This document shows positions 5,054 through 9,033 of a stretch of DNA of 9,033 nt, one piece after another; positions within the stretch are counted from its first letter, which is position 1; every line of letters begins with the position of its first letter. The stretch spans positions 1 through 9,033 of the forward strand of contig CAJUNF010000042.1 in the NCBI GenBank assembly GCA_910587775.1, given 5' to 3'. Position numbers and translations under genes: made by a program. The notes under the pieces were generated by a model. It ran no database searches. It was not told the DNA's origin and worked only from the letters and a program-made list of their open reading frames with translations. The stretch comes from an uncultured Bacilli bacterium. GTDB lineage: Bacteria; Bacillota_I; Bacilli_A; RF39; UBA660.

Positions 5054-5101
5054 TGTCGTAACAAATGCCATAATAATTGTCATAAGAAATGTTGCAAGAA
5101 A
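5054..5101 (+). repeat. Four tandem 12-bp repeats before recombinase B
   Basis: Four consecutive 12-bp units starting TG at 5054, 5066, 5078 and 5090 resemble TGTCATAAGAAA, with a variable middle. The last overlaps an in-frame ATG (5089) and ends just before the GGAG ribosome site. They could be a protein-binding array or part of the leader RNA. Confidence 0.6.
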
Positions 5102-5121
5102 AAAAAGGAGATGAACTTGTA

Positions 5122-5601
5122 TTGAATGAAAAAGAAGTAATTTGTGGATTATATCCTCGTGTAAGCACAGAAGATCAAGTTCGTGAAGGGTTTAGCCTTG
5201 ATGAACAAGAAGAAAGTCTTAGAAAATTATGTGAGTACAAGGGTTATAAGATTTACAAAGTTTATCGTGAAGAAGGTGTTTCAGCTAAAAATATGAAACG
5301 ACCTAAATTTCAAGAAATGATTCAAGATATGAAAGATGGCAAGATAAACAAAATTGTTGTTTATAAACTTGATAGACTCACTCGTTCGATTCAAGACTTA
5401 GAAACTATTTGTAAATTATTAGAAGAGACTCATTGTAGTTTAGAAAGTAAATGTGAAGAATTAAATACAGAAACTTCAACAGGTGTATTCTTTATGAGAA
5501 TGACTACTATACTTGCTCAACTTGAAATTGAAAGAACATCAGAAAGAACAAAGTTTGGTTTAGCAGGAGCTATTAAAAAAGGACAGCCTCCACGTTCATA
5601 A
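5122..5601 (+). CDS. Serine recombinase B, N-terminal catalytic fragment
   Basis: Catalytic half of a large serine recombinase. From the TTG start, MNEKEVICGLYPRVSTEDQ places the nucleophile at Ser15 in YPRVS. REEGVSAKNMKRP and VYKLDRLTRS give the arginine-rich active site, and LAQLEIERTSERTKFG is the connecting helix. The frame is cut after KKG (5583) by element B and stops after QPPRS at 5601. I prefer the TTG at 5122 because AAAGGAG lies 12 bases upstream and the parallel TTG start in copy A gives the same N-terminus; an ATG at 5089 lies inside the 12-bp repeats. The 159-aa product lacks a DNA-binding domain. Joined to 6841-8304 it makes a 641-aa recombinase. Confidence 0.87.
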   Translation: MNEKEVICGLYPRVSTEDQVREGFSLDEQEESLRKLCEYKGYKIYKVYREEGVSAKNMKRPKFQEMIQDMKDGKINKIVVYKLDRLTRSIQDLETICKLLEETHCSLESKCEELNTETSTGVFFMRMTTILAQLEIERTSERTKFGLAGAIKKGQPPRS

Positions 5602-5608
5602 TAGCACC
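5586..5608 (+). repeat. Inverted repeat, proximal end of inserted element B
   Basis: GCCTCCACGTT followed by CATAATAGCACC. The inner 12 bp and the CACGT are complementary to the distal end at 6818-6840. The recombinase fragment stops inside it. Confidence 0.82.
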
Positions 5609-5727
5609 AATATTTTAGTAATTTAAAAAAGCAACTTTTATTATTGCTTTTCAAGAATTTCAAAGGATTACCTTTGGCACATGAAATCTAAGTTGGCTCT
5701 GCCGACTTAGTAGTGTGTTACCTACCT
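5598..5727 (+). ncRNA. Conserved structured stretch of element B (putative RNA)
   Basis: Counterpart of 3041-3170 in element A. It folds into AAAAGCAA/TTGCTTTT (about 5627-5650), CAAAGG-ATTA-CCTTTG (5661-5676) and a 10-bp hairpin CTAAGTTGGC-TCT-GCCGACTTAG (5688-5710). The last is enclosed by GCACAT (5677-5682) paired with GTGTGT (5713-5718), and it stacks directly on the second hairpin. Differences from element A keep the long stem and the enclosing helix paired. No protein frame is shared. After about 5727 the two elements diverge; 5728-5843 shows nothing else I can name. Confidence 0.6.
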
Positions 5728-5843
5728 GTCGTAAAGAGGATTTATAAGTACGTTCTTTAGTATATTATAATCAGGATTAATGCTATTTTTATATTCATAG
5801 TTAATTAATTGGTAAAAAATCCATTTGAATAAAAAATGAGTGA

Positions 5844-6716
5844 TTATCTTTTTGATTTCTTAGAATTAACTTTTATTCCATATTTCCATATATCGACATC
5901 AACATTCCTAACACTTCCATTAATTCGTTGATAATTACATACATTTAACTCTAGTTCAAATTTTTGAGCTGAAATAGCATTTTCAAATTGTTCTTGAGAT
6001 AATGGAGAAAATCTTGTTCTTGAAGTTAAAACATTATCTTTTTCATCAAACATTATTATTGGATTAGATGCATCTATTAAAAAAAATTTCTCAGGAGTTG
6101 TTTGTACTAAATTAAACGCATGGCTTTCATTGTTTTTACTTGATGAAAATGAACCCGAAACATAGTATGAATTGAACCCCATAAAAGATAAAATGTTTTG
6201 AGTCAATGCTGCATACTCAGTACATTCTGCCATAGAATTGCCTTTAAATATTCCAATATCAAACCATTTATTATAATATGTCAAATATTCTTGGTTACTT
6301 TTTTCCTTTATTTGTGAAAGCTGAATACCCATATTATCAAACGATGCTTCTCTATTATTTTTATTGTTTCCATTCTTATCAACACCAAAATAATCTTTTA
6401 AAAAGGGGGAAATGGCATGTATAGCAGTATTTATGTCAACAATACCATTTTGATGTAAATAGTTAATATATGAATAAAAATAATCTTGATTTTTCATAGT
6501 ATAAATAGATAAGATTGGCTGATCAAATTCTCCCATTATAAAATCTGTCGAAAATTGTAAACTATCACTTGAAGATATAAAACCTTGATGAATTGAATTA
6601 ACATCAATAGTTTTATTTTGCTCTGATTCAGTATCTAAAAACTTTAATCTTTCTTGAATCATTTTCTTTCTTTTTTCTTCATCTTGTTCTTTTAATATCA
6701 AATCAAATTTATACAT
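5844..6716 (-). CDS. Transglutaminase-like cysteine protein, cargo of element B
   Basis: A 290-aa protein whose central part has the transglutaminase-like (papain-fold) triad pattern: Cys165 in MAECTEYAALTQ, His199 in ESHAFNL and Asp215 in FLIDASNP, with normal spacing. Members of this superfamily act as proteases, amidases or crosslinking enzymes, and some lack activity. The N-terminal 130 residues are charged and unlike any domain I know; there is no signal peptide or membrane segment, so it is probably cytosolic. The ATG at 6714-6716 has GGGAGGAT about 8 bases upstream and a good promoter with a palindromic operator (6746-6774). It is transcribed against the interrupted recombinase, so it is an independent unit. 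The substrate is unknown; such cargo genes can be toxins, defence effectors or regulators by proteolysis. Confidence 0.75.
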   Translation of the reverse strand: MYKFDLILKEQDEEKRKKMIQERLKFLDTESEQNKTIDVNSIHQGFISSSDSLQFSTDFIMGEFDQPILSIYTMKNQDYFYSYINYLHQNGIVDINTAIHAISPFLKDYFGVDKNGNNKNNREASFDNMGIQLSQIKEKSNQEYLTYYNKWFDIGIFKGNSMAECTEYAALTQNILSFMGFNSYYVSGSFSSSKNNESHAFNLVQTTPEKFFLIDASNPIIMFDEKDNVLTSRTRFSPLSQEQFENAISAQKFELELNVCNYQRINGSVRNVDVDIWKYGIKVNSKKSKR

Positions 6717-6745
6717 AGAAATATCCTCCCAATATTATTAAAATA

Positions 6746-6774
6746 ATTATACACTAAAAACAGAATTCTGTTAA
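6746..6774 (-). promoter_or_regulatory. Promoter with palindromic operator for the transglutaminase-like gene
   Basis: On the minus strand TTAACA (-35, 6769-6774), a 17-base spacer and TATAAT (-10, 6746-6751). A perfect 14-bp palindrome AACAGAATTCTGTT (6759-6772) covers the -35 and half of the spacer, the usual place for a repressor to block polymerase. No regulator is encoded inside the element, so the repressor must come from elsewhere or be the gene product itself. Confidence 0.65.
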
Positions 6775-6817
6775 TATTCATTTAGTATAAAAGTTTTATT
6801 CTACAATACTTTTAGTT

Positions 6818-6840
6818 GGTGCTATTATGTACGTGATAGA
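6818..6840 (+). repeat. Inverted repeat, distal end of inserted element B
   Basis: GGTGCTATTATG followed by TACGTGATAGA, ending directly at the recombinase codon CAT. It is nearly identical to the distal end of element A (2499-2521). Confidence 0.82.
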
Positions 6841-8304
6841 CATTTACCATACAGGGCTTGTTTAGGTTATAAACATGAAAATAAAATGCTAGTTCCTAAT
6901 CCATTAACAAAGGATATTGTTGTCAGAATATTTGAACTTTATCATAGTGGTATGTCCTATCAAAAGATTAGTAATTTATTTAATAAGGAAAAAGTATTAG
7001 GCAAAGAAAATTGGTGTGATTCTACCATTACTACTATTTTACAAAATGAGGTTTATAAAGGAGATTTTGTACATGGTAAAAGAACAAAGAATCCTATTTA
7101 CTATAAAGATGTTGTTGAACCAATTGTATCTCGTGAACTATGGGAAGAATGTCAAGTGCAAAAGAAGAAAAACTCTCGTAGTTATATCAGAAATTTAACT
7201 TACTTATTTTTACAAAAATTGAAGTGTCCTCATTGTAATAGAATTATGGGTGGTAAAGCAACTAAAAAGAAAAATGGCAATGTATATTATTACTATTATT
7301 GTACTGATTGTAAATGCAATATTAAGGAAGAAACAATTGAAAATTATATAAAAGATTTCATTGATGATATTGTAGAATATGATTCAATTGTTAATCAATT
7401 TTTCTTACCTATGATTAAGCAAAAAGTTGAAAATCCTGTAGAGCAATTAGAAAAAGAAATTAAAGAACTAAAAGCAAAAGATGAAAGATTAAAACAAGCA
7501 TATCTCGAAGGTGTATTTCTTTTAGAAGATTATAAAAAAGAGAAAAAGAATATTGATAAAATTGTTGAAAGTCTAGAGAATAAAATTGTTGATACTGAAG
7601 TGAGTGATGAGCTCAGGTTTACTCCTGAAGATATTTTACTTAAAAGAGATATTGATTTTATCAATAAAATTAAATATCCAAATAAGTATCAAGATTTCAA
7701 TAAATTTTGGAAAGATTATACTCGTGAAGAGAAAGCAAATTTAATAATGAGATATATTGATGAAATAGAACTTTCCAAAGAGAAAAATAAATATGAAGTC
7801 AAGTATGTTAAGTTTAGAGAATCTATTTGTAAACCAATGACTGAATTAGAAAATCAGGGTTATTTGGATAAGAAAGTGCAAATGTTTGGAAACTTTGCAG
7901 GTTATATGAGATTTAGTGAATATCTTCCTATCGAAAAAGTTGGCGAACACATTATGAAATTAAGACAATTTTATGATGTAAGATTTTATGAAGCTGAATA
8001 TTATGTTCAAGATCAAGTATTCAAATTTGAATTAGATGATAATAAATCAGATATAATTAGAGTATTTCCTATGAAAGATTATAAAAAGATAGATTCTCAA
8101 AATAAAAAAGATATTCATAATTATGGTGTTTTATATGTTAATAAAAAGAATGAACTTTATAAAGCAAGTGAAGATGTAGTTTTTAAATATATTCCAGATA
8201 TATGTGATAGAGTTACTTTTTCAAAAGAACCTATCACTATTGATGTAAAACCTATTACCTATGAAGAATTATACGATAATGAAGAAACTATTGCCGAAAC
8301 ATAG
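6841..8304 (+). CDS. Serine recombinase B, C-terminal DNA-binding part
   Basis: This half starts at CAT (His) with HLPYRACLGYK and holds the DNA-binding modules of a large serine recombinase. Numbered from an internal ATG at 6886, the recombinase domain spans about 1-105 (with GDFVHGKRTKNP). The zinc ribbon has CPHC (114-117) and CTDC (139-142), and a coiled coil at about 185-235 would mediate synapsis control. A further 155 residues at the C-terminus (from about 318) are not part of the usual core. No ribosome site precedes the ATG at 6886, so separate translation is unlikely; the part makes sense as the continuation of 5122-5583. Unlike copy A it is complete. The element's mobilization region follows directly. 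Confidence 0.85.
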   Translation, partial: HLPYRACLGYKHENKMLVPNPLTKDIVVRIFELYHSGMSYQKISNLFNKEKVLGKENWCDSTITTILQNEVYKGDFVHGKRTKNPIYYKDVVEPIVSRELWEECQVQKKKNSRSYIRNLTYLFLQKLKCPHCNRIMGGKATKKKNGNVYYYYYCTDCKCNIKEETIENYIKDFIDDIVEYDSIVNQFFLPMIKQKVENPVEQLEKEIKELKAKDERLKQAYLEGVFLLEDYKKEKKNIDKIVESLENKIVDTEVSDELRFTPEDILLKRDIDFINKIKYPNKYQDFNKFWKDYTREEKANLIMRYIDEIELSKEKNKYEVKYVKFRESICKPMTELENQGYLDKKVQMFGNFAGYMRFSEYLPIEKVGEHIMKLRQFYDVRFYEAEYYVQDQVFKFELDDNKSDIIRVFPMKDYKKIDSQNKKDIHNYGVLYVNKKNELYKASEDVVFKYIPDICDRVTFSKEPITIDVKPITYEELYDNEETIAET

Positions 8305-8339
8305 TTTCTTCTACTTATAAAATTAACGAAAGTTAATTT
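8281..8339 (+). terminator. Hairpins at the end of recombinase B
   Basis: A perfect 11-bp inverted repeat GAAGAAACTAT/ATAGTTTCTTC (8281-8311) spans the stop codon. It is followed by AAATTAAC-GAAA-GTTAATTT (8320-8339) with a short T-run. Together they probably end the recombinase transcript, though neither has a long U-tract. Confidence 0.5.
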
Positions 8340-8346
8340 TCGGATT

Positions 8347-8425
8347 CTAAGGCGAGCCTTAGCCCCCGTATTTTGTTAGTATGACAAAATTCCTAGGGGG
8401 TTAAATATTTTGTCAAAACAAAATA
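8347..8425 (+). other. Candidate origin of transfer (oriT) upstream of the relaxase
   Basis: A dense nest of inverted repeats lies just before the relaxase gene: CTAAGGC/GCCTTAG (8347-8362), CCCCC/GGGGG arms (8363-8367, 8396-8400) around ATTTTGT/ACAAAAT with loop TAGTATG (8370-8390), and TATTTTGT/ACAAAATA (8406-8425) repeating the same arms. MobV-type relaxases act on hairpins placed immediately upstream of their own gene. The nick site is not identified. Confidence 0.5.
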
Positions 8426-8453
8426 TAGCTAAAAAAACACAAAGAAAGGAGCT

Positions 8454-9033
8454 GTGATTTATATACCTAGTTTAGGCTACTCATTCCATTTAAGCAATGA
8501 TAAAAACAAGAAAAATAGTAGTAAAGCAAGTGCAAAATCTAATTTAAGTGGTACAACATCTAATAGCAATAATGCTATCCAAAATGCAGCAGGATTATCA
8601 AAATGTGACAATCATAATTGTAGAAAGTATGATGATAGAGAGTATGATATTGAAATTATTAGAGGCTCTAACTCAATTGTTAATGATGTTAAAAAATTAT
8701 ATAAGGATGAGTTTGAAGAATCAAGAATTGAATATAATAATAAACAAATTCGTGATGATAGAAAGATAAAAGACTATTTCACTCATGTTAGTAATAACAC
8801 AAAAAAGGATTTAGCTTGTGAGATAATTATTGAACTTGGTGATATGGAATTTTGGAATACAAAAGATATGGACTATAAAAAGAAAATGACTAATGTATTC
8901 AAAGAACAAGTTAAAGATTTAGAAACTCTTACACCTAATTTTAAGATAGCAAGTGCTATAATTCATTATGATGAAACAAGTCCACATCTTCATATAATTG
9001 GTGTTCCAATCAAATTTAAAAACAAGTATGGTA
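8454..9033 (+). CDS. MobV/Pre-type plasmid recombination relaxase, N-terminal part (cut by window edge)
   Basis: The visible 193 residues start VIYIPSLGYSFHLSNDKNK and contain SSKASAKSNLSG, a region with FYKDEF-like KLYKDEFEE, and HYDETSPHLHIIGVP, the HxDE..PHxH metal-binding motif of MobV (Pre/Mob) relaxases. These enzymes nick one strand at oriT and lead it into a recipient cell using a conjugation machine supplied in trans. The start is a GTG at 8454-8456 with AAAGGAG three bases upstream; no ATG in this frame lies nearby. Candidate oriT hairpins lie immediately upstream. Its presence indicates that the right-hand element is mobilizable. The C-terminal part is outside the window. Confidence 0.85.
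   Translation, partial: MIYIPSLGYSFHLSNDKNKKNSSKASAKSNLSGTTSNSNNAIQNAAGLSKCDNHNCRKYDDREYDIEIIRGSNSIVNDVKKLYKDEFEESRIEYNNKQIRDDRKIKDYFTHVSNNTKKDLACEIIIELGDMEFWNTKDMDYKKKMTNVFKEQVKDLETLTPNFKIASAIIHYDETSPHLHIIGVPIKFKNKYG

Larger units (their letters stand above)
5584..6840 (+). mobile_element. Inserted element B (1257 bp) interrupting serine recombinase B
   Basis: The recombinase frame reads AAA GGA up to 5583 and resumes with CAT TTA CCA at 6841. Removing the insert gives KKG-HLPYRACLGYK in frame, at the same codon junction as element A. The ends are 23-bp inverted repeats (5586-5608, 6818-6840) flanked by CA (GACA on both sides here). Inside are the conserved structured stretch (5598-5727) at the proximal end and a gene for a transglutaminase-like protein on the opposite strand to the recombinase. 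No mobility enzyme is encoded. It could move with help in trans or act as an intron-like element. Confidence 0.82.

Noticed and set aside
5584..6840. Element B as a classical group I or group II intron
   Set aside because: There is no GUGYG 5' end, domain V, AY 3' end or recognisable group I P3-P7 core, and the 5' exon does not end in the U expected for a group I intron. A new splicing type is not excluded.
7016..7198. 60-codon frame inside recombinase B
   Set aside because: It overlaps the conserved recombinase domain in another frame and has no ribosome site.
8548..8769. 73-codon frame over the start of the relaxase gene
   Set aside because: The overlapping frame from the GTG at 8454 encodes recognisable MobV sequence; this one is its shadow.

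Overview
The window reads as low-GC Bacillota DNA, most likely a gut-type anaerobe: it is strongly A+T-rich, has good AGGAGG-type ribosome sites and encoded tRNA CCA ends, and all readable proteins make sense in the standard code with TGG tryptophans. The genus cannot be told from the sequence. Almost everything outside two tRNA genes looks mobile.

The layout is close to mirror-symmetric around two back-to-back tRNA genes, tRNA-Thr(CGT) on the minus strand and tRNA-Gly(TCC) on the plus strand. Going outward, each side has a tRNA terminator, a small paralogous protein of unknown function (97 aa and 91 aa), a short-period repeat tract and terminator hairpin, the N-terminal catalytic part of a large serine recombinase, an inserted element, and the C-terminal DNA-binding part of the same recombinase. 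I read this as two related integrative elements lying head to head next to neighbouring tRNA genes. The right one continues into a candidate oriT and a MobV/Pre-type relaxase that runs off the window. The left one is decayed: its recombinase zinc ribbon is fused in frame to a group II intron reverse transcriptase, followed by intron domains V-VI, a 31-aa and a 69-aa membrane protein, and an XRE-type repressor cut by the window edge.

The most interesting feature is the pair of insertions inside the recombinase genes (2499-3184 and 5584-6840). Both sit at exactly the same codon junction (Gly|His after the conserved KKG), and removing either restores an uninterrupted recombinase frame. Both end in related 23-bp inverted repeats whose inner part is ATAATAGCACC. 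Both begin with the same roughly 130-nt non-coding stretch, which folds into a series of hairpins with paired substitutions. Yet they carry unrelated cargo genes in opposite orientation relative to the host gene: a 127-aa unknown protein in one and a transglutaminase-like cysteine protein in the other. Neither encodes a transposase, homing nuclease or reverse transcriptase. They behave like a family of recombinase-targeted, RNA-bearing intervening elements with exchangeable cargo. The sequence alone does not decide whether they leave at the DNA level or are spliced from RNA.

Regulation appears layered. The small genes have no promoter of their own and probably depend on read-through from the tRNA promoters. 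The right recombinase has its own promoter, followed by a leader with a strong terminator. The left has an array of seven 11-bp repeats and a palindrome over a possible extended -10.
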